Notes: generated by a model from the sequence alone, not told the origin. Positions 1-9,012 are shown, numbered from the stretch's first letter. The stretch: 64,000 nt of DNA from Marinobacter goseongensis (GCF_023156235.1 NZ_JAKZAI010000011.1:62001-126000); one strand, 5' to 3'. Numbers and translations: made by a program.

Positions 1-1
1 A

Positions 2-538
2 CTGATGATGGCCTGCGGTGGCCGCTTGCCGGAGCGTCTTGAAGGCGTTCGTAAGGCGCTGGTGGAATACATTGAAGAAGAGTATGGCCACCACGAGTGG
101 ATTCTTGACGACCTGCAAGCCTGCGGCGAGGACCGCGAGGAACGCCGCGCCAGCCAGCCGGATCTGTCGATCGAACTGATGGTGGCCTACCTGTACCACC
201 AGATTGACCGCGGCAACCCTGCGGCCTTCTTCGGCATGGTGCAGGTGTTGGAAGGCACGTCCATTGAGCTGGCAACCCCGCTGGCGCAACAGATTCAGCA
301 ACAGTTGCAGCTGCCGGACAAGGCGTTCAGCTATCTGTACTCCCACGGCGAGCTCGATCAGGGGCATTTCGAGTTCTTTCGCGACCTGATGAACAGCATC
401 ACCGACCCCGACGACCAGCAGGCGATTATTGACTCTGCCCGGGTGGTGTATCGCCTGTACGGCGATATGCTGCACCGCATTCCGTTGCCGGCCAGCGAGA
501 CAGCCCAGCAGAAGGAGACGGACCATGCAGCTGCGTGA
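2..538 (+). CDS. Heme-oxygenase-like iron-containing redox enzyme (5' end cut off)
   Basis: This is the C-terminal part of a protein that resembles the iron-containing redox enzyme family (heme-oxygenase-like fold, sometimes annotated TenA-like). The reading frame is open to the window edge, so the true start lies upstream. Visible family-like features are the helix with EEEYGHHEWILDDL near the beginning, which supplies Glu/His/Asp candidates for metal ligands, and a later segment with YLYSHGELDQGHFEFF, another typical His-rich helix. These proteins are all-helical oxidases whose substrates vary; the substrate here cannot be told. The gene overlaps the next one (SDR) by 14 bases, so the two are probably co-translated. 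Family call is moderate because the N-terminal metal ligands are missing from view. Confidence 0.65.
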   Translation: MMMACGGRLPERLEGVRKALVEYIEEEYGHHEWILDDLQACGEDREERRASQPDLSIELMVAYLYHQIDRGNPAAFFGMVQVLEGTSIELATPLAQQIQQQLQLPDKAFSYLYSHGELDQGHFEFFRDLMNSITDPDDQQAIIDSARVVYRLYGDMLHRIPLPASETAQQKETDHAAA

Positions 539-1307
539 ACGTCGTTTTTTGTTGCTGGGCGGCACTGGCGGTATTGGTCAGGCGCTGATGACCATGCTGC
601 TGGCAGAGGGGGCGAGAGTGCTGGTGGCGTCGCGGCAGTCTGAGGGTTTGCGGCTTCCTGCCGGCGCTGCCGCGGTTCAGCTGGATCTGGCAGCGGGGGA
701 TCTGGGGGAGCAGCTTCAGGCCATCACGGATAACTGGCCGGAGATTTACGGCGTGATTCACTGTGCCGGCCAGAACCAGTTTTCCGCGTTGTCGCAGACG
801 CCGGTCTCTGCCATCGACAGCCAGTTGGCGGTCAATCTGCGCAGCCCCATGCTGGTAGCCCGTCATTTTGCCCCACGATTCAGCGCGGCCGGTGAGGGCG
901 CACTGGTGTTCGTCGGCTCCACCTTCGGCAGCATCGGTTTCCCGGGCTATACCGCCTACTGTGCCACCAAGTTCGGGCTGCGGGGGTTCACCGAAGCCCT
1001 GCGCAGGGAGCTGGCCGACACCCCGGTCAAAGTGCTCTACGCCGCCCCCCGCGCTACCGCAACGGCAATGAACCCGGAAGCGGTTAACCGCTTGAACCAG
1101 GCACTTGGCAATTCGGTGGACTCACCCGAGCGGGTCGCCCGCAACATCGTTCAGGCCATGACCCGGGATCAGCGCCGCTGTTTTATGGGCTGGCCAGAAC
1201 GGCTGTTCGTGGTGATCAACAGTGTGCTGCCGCGGTTGGTGGACAGGGCGATGTTCAAACAACTGCCGGTCATCCGGCGATTTCTCCAATCAGGAGCCTC
1301 ATCATGA
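525..1307 (+). CDS. Short-chain dehydrogenase/reductase (SDR)
   Basis: A 260-residue classical SDR: NAD(P)-binding glycine motif GGTGGIG at residues 12-18, HCAG at about 79-82, and a catalytic set with Ser132, Tyr145 and Lys149 (YCATK). SDRs oxidise or reduce alcohols and ketones in the cytosol; substrate is not predictable. I chose the ATG at 525 because a purine-rich site (GAAGGAGACG) sits just upstream and the Rossmann strand starts within seven residues. The frame stays open upstream to 429, but that extension has no SDR character. The gene overlaps the heme-oxygenase-like gene by 14 bases and the next gene by four (ATGA), so three proteins appear to be made from one message. The trio suggests a small oxidative or lipid-modifying pathway, which is inference. 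Confidence 0.85.
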   Translation: MQLRERRFLLLGGTGGIGQALMTMLLAEGARVLVASRQSEGLRLPAGAAAVQLDLAAGDLGEQLQAITDNWPEIYGVIHCAGQNQFSALSQTPVSAIDSQLAVNLRSPMLVARHFAPRFSAAGEGALVFVGSTFGSIGFPGYTAYCATKFGLRGFTEALRRELADTPVKVLYAAPRATATAMNPEAVNRLNQALGNSVDSPERVARNIVQAMTRDQRRCFMGWPERLFVVINSVLPRLVDRAMFKQLPVIRRFLQSGASS

Positions 1308-1933
1308 AAATGCTTTGCGTGTTGTTCACGTTATTGTGGGCTGTACCGACCTTGGCAGACAGCGTCGAAGCGGACCTTGCCCGCGTTCAGCAACGCTGGG
1401 CCGAAATTCAGTATCAGCTGCCCGGAAAGGAGAAAGCCAAGGCGTTTGAGGCCCTGGCCGAAGACGCCGAGGGGTTCGTAGCGACTTACCCGGACCGTGC
1501 CGAGCCTCGCATCTGGCAGGCCATTGTGCTGAGCACATGGGCAGGCGAGAAGGGGGGCTTGGGTGCGCTCGGGTTGGTAAAGGATGCCCGCCGCCAGCTT
1601 GAAAAAGCGCTGGAGATTGACGATACGGCGCTGGAAGGTTCGGCGTATACCTCACTCGGCTCGCTTTACTATCAGGTACCGGGATGGCCACTGGGGTTCG
1701 GTGACGATGACAAGGCCCGTCGGTATTTGCAGAGGGCGCTGGCAATCAACCCCGACGGCATTGATCCGAACTTTTTCTTCGGGGATTACCTGCTCGAACA
1801 GGGGGAAAAGGCCCGCGCCAGACAGTACCTGGAACGTGCCCTCGCCGCGCCGGATCGCAGTGGGCGCGAGGTTGCAGATCAGGGCCGGCGACGGGAAATC
1901 CGTGAACGACTGGCACGCCTGGCCAATTCCTGA
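1304..1933 (+). CDS. Secreted TPR-repeat protein of unknown function
   Basis: A 209-residue protein with a Sec signal peptide (MKMLCVLFTLLWAVPTLA, likely cleaved near residue 18). The body is helical with at least two tetratricopeptide-like repeats, seen as DARRQLEKALEID at about residues 92-104 and ARQYLERALA near 179-188. A conserved-looking loop PGWPLGFGDDDKAR lies between repeats. It is probably a periplasmic scaffold or adaptor. Its start overlaps the SDR stop codon in ATGA, so it belongs to the same operon. I do not recognise a named family. It meets the amidase gene tail to tail after 23 bases, with no clear terminator. Confidence 0.7.
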   Translation: MKMLCVLFTLLWAVPTLADSVEADLARVQQRWAEIQYQLPGKEKAKAFEALAEDAEGFVATYPDRAEPRIWQAIVLSTWAGEKGGLGALGLVKDARRQLEKALEIDDTALEGSAYTSLGSLYYQVPGWPLGFGDDDKARRYLQRALAINPDGIDPNFFFGDYLLEQGEKARARQYLERALAAPDRSGREVADQGRRREIRERLARLANS

Positions 1934-1956
1934 AACCGGCTCCGTTCCCCTGGGGC

Positions 1957-3444
1957 TCAGAAACCCGCGGGTGGCGTGAACCCGGCAAGCCCCGCCTGCT
2001 CCAACAGCTCCGCAAAGCGCAGGGTGGTCAGGTCTTTGCCGGGGGCACCGATCACCTGTACGTTGAACGGCAGCCCGTCTTTGCTCCGCCCCACCGGCAC
2101 CGACGTGGCCGGCAAGCCCAGCAGGGTGGCGAAGGCAATCCAGCAGAACTGATCCATGTAAGCCCGCGGCTGGCCGGCAACGGCGATGCGGCGCTTGAAC
2201 ACCGGCTGGCTGTGATCGTGGCGTATGGCGGTGGTGGGCGTGACCGGCGTCAGCAGCACATCGAACTCCTCGAAAAGGCTGGCGATCTCTGCGCGCATCT
2301 TCTCCCGCGTTTCGCTGACTGCGATCCACTGATGCACCGGCTGGTTCACACCGCGTCCGTATTCGCCGATAAAGGCGGTTAGCGGGCCCAGTAATTTCAG
2401 CCACTTTTCCAGCCGCGCGACCCAGAGCATCTGCCGCCGCTGGGCGGGTTTGAGAGAAGTGCTCAACAGGCTGCCCAGCAGATTGAAGTAGGGCGGCAGA
2501 ATGTGTTCGAGATCCAGCAACGGGTGTTGTGCGTTGGCCACCAGGGCGCCGCGCTGCTCCAGTTCCCGCCCCAGGGCGCGGTAGCCGTCGGTCAGTTCCT
2601 GTTCTATCGGGCACAGCGGATCTTCCAGCCACAGGCCCACGCGGGCCTGATCCAGGGAGGAAACGGTGGCAGGCGCCATGCTGATGGTCCAGGTACGGGC
2701 GTCCAGCGGCGTGGGGCCGGCAATGACGTCCAGCAGCAGTTGCAGGTCTTTCGCGTTGCGCGCCAGCGGTCCCCCTTCGGCCAGATCCGGCCGTGACTGG
2801 GTGCCGGGCGGTCCGGGGATGTGGCCGCGGAACGACACCAGGGCGCGAGACGGCTTGTGCCCGAACACACCGCAGAAATGGGCCGGGGTGCGGATCGAGC
2901 CGGCCAGGTCACTGCCCACCTCCAATGGCGTCATGCCGGCGGCCAGCGCGGCGGCGGCGCCACCGGATGATCCGCCGGGGGTGTGGTCGGTGTTGAACGG
3001 GTTGTTGGAGACGCCGAACAGCTTGTTGTAACTCTGCAGATCGGTGGCGTAAATCGGCACATTGGTCTTACCGACGACAATCGCCCCCGCGTCTTCCAGG
3101 CGCTGCACCACATCGGCGTGGTGACGGGGTGTGTAATCCCTCAGGGCCCGGGCGCCGGCGGTGCAGGTCATGCCGGCCACTTCCCAGGTGTCTTTCAGAG
3201 TGAGCGGCAGCCCATGGAGCGGTCCCAGGTTGGCGCCGCCAGCCCGTTTCTCATCCGCTGCGCGGGCTTTTTTCAGTGCCTGTTCCTCGTCCACCGTAAC
3301 CACGGCATTGATGCTGCCGTTGTGACGGCGAATCTGGTCCAGAAAGTGTTGGGTGACGGCTTCGCTGGTGAGCGTGCCGTCACTGAGCTCCCGAACCAGC
3401 TCATGAGCGGGCCGGTAGTGCAGTGCCGGTTGTGATGAAGGCAT
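1957..3444 (-). CDS. Amidase (amidase-signature family)
   Basis: A 495-residue amidase-signature enzyme that hydrolyses carboxylic amides. The Ser-cisSer-Lys triad is complete: Lys84 in LPLTLKD, Ser159 in GGSSGG and nucleophile Ser183 in GSDLAGSIRTPA. The 24-residue spacing of the two serines is the usual one for the family. No signal peptide is visible, so it is likely cytosolic. The glycine-serine stretch is canonical and it should be active, but substrates range from simple amides to acyl-amides and cannot be read from sequence. It is the last gene of a minus-strand run (two acyl-CoA dehydrogenases, voltage-sensor-like protein, amidase) and begins 21 bases after the upstream stop. GatA is unlikely, since no gatB or gatC is nearby. 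Confidence 0.9.
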   Translation of the reverse strand: MPSSQPALHYRPAHELVRELSDGTLTSEAVTQHFLDQIRRHNGSINAVVTVDEEQALKKARAADEKRAGGANLGPLHGLPLTLKDTWEVAGMTCTAGARALRDYTPRHHADVVQRLEDAGAIVVGKTNVPIYATDLQSYNKLFGVSNNPFNTDHTPGGSSGGAAAALAAGMTPLEVGSDLAGSIRTPAHFCGVFGHKPSRALVSFRGHIPGPPGTQSRPDLAEGGPLARNAKDLQLLLDVIAGPTPLDARTWTISMAPATVSSLDQARVGLWLEDPLCPIEQELTDGYRALGRELEQRGALVANAQHPLLDLEHILPPYFNLLGSLLSTSLKPAQRRQMLWVARLEKWLKLLGPLTAFIGEYGRGVNQPVHQWIAVSETREKMRAEIASLFEEFDVLLTPVTPTTAIRHDHSQPVFKRRIAVAGQPRAYMDQFCWIAFATLLGLPATSVPVGRSKDGLPFNVQVIGAPGKDLTTLRFAELLEQAGLAGFTPPAGF

Positions 3445-3465
3445 GAGTCTTGACTCTTTGGGTTG

Positions 3466-4473
3466 TTATGGCAGGTCTTCGCGCCAGTGTTTGACTTGCA
3501 CCTGGGTTTTCACGGCATCCAGGATTTCCAGGATCAGGTTGATCACGGCCTGATTCTCCGGGGTCTCCTCCGCGCTGTCGTCCGGCGTCGGGATGAAGAC
3601 GTTGACGATGTCCTCGATGAACGCATGGTTGGAGGCCGACGCCAGGTCTTCCAGAATCTGATGGATGACATTGGCAACGATATCGCCCACCGCTTCTTCC
3701 AGGGTCTCCTGTATCTGCGGGCCGACCACCGGCAGGTATTTCAGCCGCGACAGCTCCAGATTTTGCTTGAGGGCGTGATCTACCCGGTCCTCCAGGTAGC
3801 TGCGCAGGGCGCCCCGGTTGGGGACATAGCCTTCCTGCGCGGCCTGGGCCACGCGCCCGGAAATCCAGTCGGTCAGCATGCTCCTGCGTGGGTAGACAAT
3901 GTCGTTCTGGATCCGCTCGAACAGCGGCGAGCCCCGTTTGACTTCCTGCTGTACTCCCGACAGCACCTTGAGCACGATGCGGTCCGACAACTCCTCCATG
4001 AACGCCTCAAAGTAGAAGTTCACGAACTTGTAGACGCGCATGCTGGTGACATCAATGATCTTGTACTGATGCAGCCGGTAAATGATGGAGATAACGCGAA
4101 GAATCCGCAGGAAGCGGAAGCTGCCCACCGGGATACAGCCCACCAGGTCGTACCAGTGGATAAACGGGTAAAAATACCAGCGGTCGTACACGCTGGCTTT
4201 TACCGCATAGCCCCAGCGCACGAAGAACTCGGTAAGAAAGATGCCCACGAAGATCAGGTCATAGAACAGGAAATTCTCGTGGATCGGGTCGTAGAACGGC
4301 TGAAAACCGGGTACATGGTCGGCCAAAAAGCCTTCGATGGCGCTGAAGGCATAGATGGAATCGAAAATGATCAGGGACAGGTTGAGAATAAGCAGGCCCA
4401 GCATCAGGAAGTCGATGGTGAGCCAGATCGTCTGATGGCTTTTCTTGAGATTTGCGCGGTTGATCTTCAGCAT
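3466..4473 (-). CDS. Voltage-sensor-like membrane protein without a pore domain
   Basis: A 335-residue protein whose first 140 residues look like the S1-S4 voltage-sensor unit of ion channels. S1 is about residues 17-40. S2 is about 69-89 with FLTEFFVRW (Glu82, Arg86). S3 is about 103-116 with Asp109. The S4-like helix from 118 has Arg120, Arg123 and Arg126 at three-residue spacing, plus Arg133. No S5-P-S6 follows and there is no TxGYG-type filter. Instead there is a roughly 195-residue soluble helical domain rich in charged residues and ending PTPDDSAEE...REDLP. It may be a voltage-sensing domain coupled to a cytosolic module, or a divergent ion-transporter relative. The neighbours are lipid-metabolism genes and an amidase, which give no firm clue to its function. 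Confidence 0.65.
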   Translation of the reverse strand: MLKINRANLKKSHQTIWLTIDFLMLGLLILNLSLIIFDSIYAFSAIEGFLADHVPGFQPFYDPIHENFLFYDLIFVGIFLTEFFVRWGYAVKASVYDRWYFYPFIHWYDLVGCIPVGSFRFLRILRVISIIYRLHQYKIIDVTSMRVYKFVNFYFEAFMEELSDRIVLKVLSGVQQEVKRGSPLFERIQNDIVYPRRSMLTDWISGRVAQAAQEGYVPNRGALRSYLEDRVDHALKQNLELSRLKYLPVVGPQIQETLEEAVGDIVANVIHQILEDLASASNHAFIEDIVNVFIPTPDDSAEETPENQAVINLILEILDAVKTQVQVKHWREDLP

Positions 4474-4513
4474 TCAGGTGCCTGAATTTCTGTGAATTTT
4501 CTCACAGGTTAGC

Positions 4514-5722
4514 TCATTTGAGCTCGGCCGACGACTTCCCGAGTAGGCGCCGGGCAATGATCAGCAACTGAATCTGCTGGGTGCCCTCGAAAATATCCAG
4601 AATTTTGGAATCCCGCGCCCACTTCTCGATCAGCTCGGTTTCGCCGTAGCCCAGGCTGCCGCACAGCTCCACGCAGCGCAGGGTAATGGTGTTACCCACC
4701 CGCCCGGCCTTGGCCTTGGCCATGGAGGCCTCTTTCGAGTTGGGCAGGCCGTTGTCAGCCATCCACGCGGCTTTCAGGGTCAGCAGCCTGGCGGCCTCGA
4801 GCTCCGCCTCCAGCAGTTGCAGCTCCCGGCTGACCGCCGGCTGGGTCCAGGTCTGGGTGTGATAGTCCAGATCAATTCCGGACTCCGCGATGATCTGGCG
4901 GGTGCGTTCCAGCGCTGCGCGGGCCACCCCGATGGCCATGCCAGCGACCACCGGGCGGGTGTTGTCGAACGTTTGCATGGCCCCCGCGAAGCCCTTGTTG
5001 ACGCTGATCTCCGGATCCCCCAGCAGATTCTCCTTGGGCACCCGGCAGTTCTCGAAGCGGATGGCGGCGGTGTCGGAGGCGCGGATGCCGAGTTTTTTCT
5101 CGAGTCGCTCCAGGGTCATACCCGGTGTGCCTTTCTCCACCACGAAGGACTTGATGGCGGCCTTACCCTTGTTGCGGTCCAGACTGGCCCACACCACCAC
5201 GGCGTTGGCACGCTCGCCGGCGGTGACGTAGATCTTCTCGCCGTTGATCACGTAATGGTCGCCGTCTTCTCTTGCGGTGGTGCGAATGGCCGCGGAGTCG
5301 GAACCGGCCCCTGGCTCGGTAATGGCCATCGCGGCCCAGGTGTCTCCCAGGCGCGCCAGCTGTTCTTCGTTGGCCACTGCCGCGATGGCGGAATTGCCGA
5401 GCCCCTGACGGGGGATGGACAGGGCGAGACCGACATCGCCCCAGCACAGTTCGGTCAGCCCCAGCACGGTTTTCATGTTGGTGCCGTTACGATTGCCCGG
5501 GGCGCCATTGCCGCCGGAGCGGGCGAGCTTGCCGGCGCCGGCACCGCCGTCGGGTGCACCGTCGTTCATGCCGTCCATGATGGAGGCAAACATATCCAGT
5601 TCTTTGGGATAGGCGTGTTCCGCGCGGTCGTATTTGCGGGAGATGGGGCGGAAGACTTCCTGCGCCACCTGGCGTGCCTGATTCACAATGGGGGAAAATT
5701 TTTTCGGTATTTCCAGATACAT
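4514..5722 (-). CDS. Acyl-CoA dehydrogenase, apparently catalytic partner
   Basis: A 402-residue flavoprotein of the acyl-CoA dehydrogenase family, which introduces an alpha-beta double bond in acyl-CoA and passes electrons to ETF. The key motifs are present: AITEPGAGSD in the middle domain and DIFEGTQQIQ at the C terminus, where Glu379 matches the catalytic base of medium-chain-type enzymes. A low-complexity Gly/Asn/Ala-rich insertion (about residues 51-80) sits in the N-terminal helical domain, which is unusual. A good ribosome site (TGGAGC) precedes the ATG. The gene lies 24 bases behind a second acyl-CoA dehydrogenase that lacks these motifs, so the two may form a heteromer (inference). 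Chain-length specificity cannot be told. Confidence 0.9.
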   Translation of the reverse strand: MYLEIPKKFSPIVNQARQVAQEVFRPISRKYDRAEHAYPKELDMFASIMDGMNDGAPDGGAGAGKLARSGGNGAPGNRNGTNMKTVLGLTELCWGDVGLALSIPRQGLGNSAIAAVANEEQLARLGDTWAAMAITEPGAGSDSAAIRTTAREDGDHYVINGEKIYVTAGERANAVVVWASLDRNKGKAAIKSFVVEKGTPGMTLERLEKKLGIRASDTAAIRFENCRVPKENLLGDPEISVNKGFAGAMQTFDNTRPVVAGMAIGVARAALERTRQIIAESGIDLDYHTQTWTQPAVSRELQLLEAELEAARLLTLKAAWMADNGLPNSKEASMAKAKAGRVGNTITLRCVELCGSLGYGETELIEKWARDSKILDIFEGTQQIQLLIIARRLLGKSSAELK

Positions 5723-5746
5723 GGGGTGCTCCAGATTTGCTCAGGC

Positions 5747-7051
5747 TCAGGCGTGGGCGCCGCCGGTGTGAGTGGCCACAGACCGCAGATCGCGGTACCA
5801 GCGTTCAACCGGATGTTCTTTTACAAAGCCATGGCCACCCAGCAGCTGAACTCCGTTGGTACCAATTTCCATGGCCTTCTCATTGCACAGTAGCCTGGCG
5901 AGGCAGGCTTCCCGGTGAAAGGTCTGGTTCGTCTCTGCCCGGCTGGCCGCGCGCCAGGTCAGCATGCGCATGCTCTCGGTTTCGATGGCCAGATTGCTGA
6001 TCATGAACGCCACGGATTGTCGATGGCTGATGGGCTCTCCAAAGGCTTCCCGCTCATTGCAGTAGGGGATGACGTAATCCACTACCGCCTGGGCGGTGCC
6101 GATTGCCAGCCCGCAGCGCAGCAGGGCTCCCATGTCCAGAAAGGCCTGGTAATCGAAGTTGTCGTCACCCAGCAGGGCATCGGTGAGCACGTTGACATCT
6201 TTCAGGGTAATGGTGGCCGGTTGCGCGGCCCGCAGGCCCATGGCGGGATCCGCCTCGCAGATCAGTCCCGGGGTGCCGCTTTCGATGATAAACAGTCGTG
6301 GGCGGCCATTCAGGCTGGCGGAGACCAGCATCAGATCGCTCTGGGCGCCCAGGATCACGCCGTTTTTCTGGCCATTGAGTCGATAGCCGTTGGGCGTGGT
6401 GTCGGCGCGAGTGCTCAGCGTCAGGGGATCAAACAGCGCCCTTGGCTCGTCCATGGCAATGGTGGCTACCGGGGGTTCGGGTTCGCAGAACGCGGGCAGG
6501 TACCGGGACTGCTGTTCACCGGTGCCCCAGCGGGTGATGGCCTGGGCCACGCTGAACGGCGCCAGCAACGCCACGGCCAGGCCCATATCGCCCCACGCCA
6601 GTTGTTCGGCGATCAGCACGCTGGTCACCGGTGATTGTGTTTCGGCCACGCCCCCGAACTCCGCGGGCACGGCGTACAGGGCCAGGCCAAGCTCGGTGGT
6701 GGTGTCAAACACATCCGCCGGCATGGCGCCGGCTTCGTCAGCCCCTGCGGCGGCCGGGCGCAGGGTGTCCCGCGCCAGTCGCTGGAGGCTGTCCACGATC
6801 ATCTGTTGGTCTTCATCCAGCGTAAGGTCAAACAGTATCGGTGCGGGTTTTCCGGGTAATCTTTTGCGGGGCAGCCAGTTCGACACCCGCTTGAACTCCC
6901 GCCCGGCCAGCGCCAGAGTGCGAAATCCGATGCGGGTACCGTGGTAGGCTGTTTTTTCAGTGGCTGTGCGCAGCCCGAAACGGTCCAGTAAGGGGTTGGC
7001 GGCAAGGCGATTCATCATGGCCAGTGCCATACCGATGGGATCCCTGGTCAT
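5747..7051 (-). CDS. Acyl-CoA dehydrogenase-like protein lacking catalytic motifs
   Basis: A 434-residue acyl-CoA dehydrogenase homologue with an N-terminal extension of about 75 residues before the family's helical domain (LDEDQQMIVDSLQRLARDTL). The middle-domain motif TEPxAGSD is degraded to DEPRALFDP. The C terminus ends at about RDLRSVATHTGGAHA, so the YEGT-type segment that carries the catalytic glutamate is absent. Other family features remain, such as LLGGHGFVKEHPVERWYRDLR. It begins the minus-strand operon with a strong ribosome site (AAAGGAGACC). It could be a non-catalytic subunit of a heteromeric dehydrogenase with the adjacent gene, or an enzyme with an altered base. No frameshift is visible, so it is not called a pseudogene. 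Confidence 0.85.
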   Translation of the reverse strand: MTRDPIGMALAMMNRLAANPLLDRFGLRTATEKTAYHGTRIGFRTLALAGREFKRVSNWLPRKRLPGKPAPILFDLTLDEDQQMIVDSLQRLARDTLRPAAAGADEAGAMPADVFDTTTELGLALYAVPAEFGGVAETQSPVTSVLIAEQLAWGDMGLAVALLAPFSVAQAITRWGTGEQQSRYLPAFCEPEPPVATIAMDEPRALFDPLTLSTRADTTPNGYRLNGQKNGVILGAQSDLMLVSASLNGRPRLFIIESGTPGLICEADPAMGLRAAQPATITLKDVNVLTDALLGDDNFDYQAFLDMGALLRCGLAIGTAQAVVDYVIPYCNEREAFGEPISHRQSVAFMISNLAIETESMRMLTWRAASRAETNQTFHREACLARLLCNEKAMEIGTNGVQLLGGHGFVKEHPVERWYRDLRSVATHTGGAHA

Positions 7052-7257
7052 TGTGGGTCTCCTTTGAAGGCGGCGGGAACCCGGCGCGCCTGTTACTATC
7101 AGACTGGTTGTTGTTGAAATTGATCAGGGTTGATCATGGGCGCGTTGCGTCTGTCAGCCATTGGCATAAGGAGCGTGGGTAGTGGTCGGTCTGGTCAATC
7201 CGGTAAACTCCCGCGCAGCCTTGAATTCTCCCTATAACAAAGACGATTCATATTCGG

Positions 7258-9012
7258 ATGCTACTCCTCTCCAGACACCGCCTCCTTCCCGGCATTCATG
7301 TGTTGATCACCCTGCTTTTGATGGTGCCATGCCAGCTGTGGGCCAATCAGGTGAGCGTGGAAGTGGAGGGTGATTACCCGCAGCTCCAGGAAAACGCCGA
7401 GGTGTTTCTGGGGGTGGTCGAAGACCGCAGCGCGGATAACCTGAGGCGCTACGCACGCACGGCAGAGAAACAGGTAAAGCAGGCACTCAAAGCTTTGGGC
7501 TATTACAGCCCGGTCGTTGATTGGACGGTGTCCGAAGGTGACAGCGACGAGCCTGCGTTACTGACGCTCAAGGTGATTCCGGGTGAGCCGGTGCGCGTCC
7601 GTTCAAGGGTCGTACGGATTGAAGGGCCAGCATCGGCGGACGACAGCTTCCTGAGCGCCATTCCAGACACCCCCACGGAAGGCGATGTGCTGGATCACGG
7701 CCAGTACAGCAGCCTGCGTCAGTCCATTCAGAACCGAGCCCGCCGGCTGGGCTACTTTGACGGTGAGTTTGTCAGTCGTACACTCGAGGTCAATCCCGAG
7801 CAGCGCAGCGCCGATATCATCATTAACTTTCGCAGCGGGGAGCGATACCGCTTCGGAAAAGTGACCTTCGAGGAGGGGCACGGGTTCGAAAACAGCCTGC
7901 TTGAACAGTTTGTCACCATCGAGCCCGGGCAACTGTTCCATGCAGATGAGGTCGCAAAGCTGAACCGGGACCTGTCTGACAGCGGCTATTTTTCCGGCGT
8001 GGATATTGATGCGTCCCCAACCAATGCAGACAACGGTGTGATTCCCGTTGACGTTGGTCTGACCACGCGCCCACCGAGGTCGGTCGCGACCGGCGTCGGT
8101 TTCTCGACCGATGTGGGGCCTCGCTTCAGTGCTAACTGGCGGGAGCACTGGATCAATCGGATGGGGCACCGTCGTGGGGCGGACATGGAGCTGTCCGAAC
8201 CACGCCAGAACCTCAGTACCTACTATGAGTTGCCACTCGACCCACCCATGACGGACTCTATTCGCTTCGGTGCGGGATATCAGCGAGAAGACATCGAGGA
8301 TGTGGAGTCCGAATTATTGACACTGGGACAGCAGTGGAAGCATCAGCTCGACTCCGGATGGCTTCAAGTGGCCTCCCTGGGTTGGGAAGGTGAGCGCTTC
8401 CGCATCGGTGAGGATGATCGTAAAACCAGCAGTCTCTTGCTGCCAGGGCTGGGGTATTCCAAACTCCACGCTAATTCGCCCCTCGATCCGTCCCGGGGGT
8501 ATCGGGTGCAGGCGGACGTCAGGGGCTCTCATCGAGCAGCGCTCTCCGATGTGGACATCCTGCACGTGAATTTTCTTGCGCGCGGGCTGTATACCCTCGC
8601 GGACCGACATCGGTTTCTGACGCGTTTCCAGTTCGGTGGCGTTGCGACCAACCAGTTTGACGATGTGCCGCCCTCCCTGCGATTTTTCGCCGGCGGCGAC
8701 CAGAGCGTGCGTGGCTACGGGTACGAAACTCTGTCGCCGAAGGACGAAAATGGTGCGGCGATTGGTGGGCGCTATCTGTTGGTGGGCAGCGTCGAGTACC
8801 AGTATGAATTTGTCACGAATTGGCGCATGGCGGCATTTTATGATGAAGGCAACGCCATGAACGACTTGCTGGACCCCCGTGCCAGCGGCGCGGGTATCGG
8901 GATCCGCTGGGTGAGTCCGGTCGGCCCAATCCGCTTCGACATTGCCCATGGGCTGGATGACGAGTTAGGTGGCGACTGGCGAATTCACTTTTCCATGGGG
9001 CCAGAGCTGTGA
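7258..9012 (+). CDS. tamA: Translocation and assembly module outer-membrane protein TamA
   Basis: A 584-residue Omp85-superfamily protein. It has a signal peptide (about residues 1-29, after LLLMVPCQLWA), three POTRA-like periplasmic segments (about 30-270), and a C-terminal 16-strand barrel with the family hallmark RFFAGGDQSVRGYGYE. With TamB it forms an envelope-spanning pathway that helps insert outer-membrane proteins and is implicated in lipid transport. The stop codon overlaps the GTG of tamB by four bases, the usual translational coupling. The first ATG in frame is used, although no strong Shine-Dalgarno is seen, so a slightly different start is possible. It is transcribed divergently from the acyl-CoA dehydrogenase operon. 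Confidence 0.93.
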   Translation: MLLLSRHRLLPGIHVLITLLLMVPCQLWANQVSVEVEGDYPQLQENAEVFLGVVEDRSADNLRRYARTAEKQVKQALKALGYYSPVVDWTVSEGDSDEPALLTLKVIPGEPVRVRSRVVRIEGPASADDSFLSAIPDTPTEGDVLDHGQYSSLRQSIQNRARRLGYFDGEFVSRTLEVNPEQRSADIIINFRSGERYRFGKVTFEEGHGFENSLLEQFVTIEPGQLFHADEVAKLNRDLSDSGYFSGVDIDASPTNADNGVIPVDVGLTTRPPRSVATGVGFSTDVGPRFSANWREHWINRMGHRRGADMELSEPRQNLSTYYELPLDPPMTDSIRFGAGYQREDIEDVESELLTLGQQWKHQLDSGWLQVASLGWEGERFRIGEDDRKTSSLLLPGLGYSKLHANSPLDPSRGYRVQADVRGSHRAALSDVDILHVNFLARGLYTLADRHRFLTRFQFGGVATNQFDDVPPSLRFFAGGDQSVRGYGYETLSPKDENGAAIGGRYLLVGSVEYQYEFVTNWRMAAFYDEGNAMNDLLDPRASGAGIGIRWVSPVGPIRFDIAHGLDDELGGDWRIHFSMGPEL

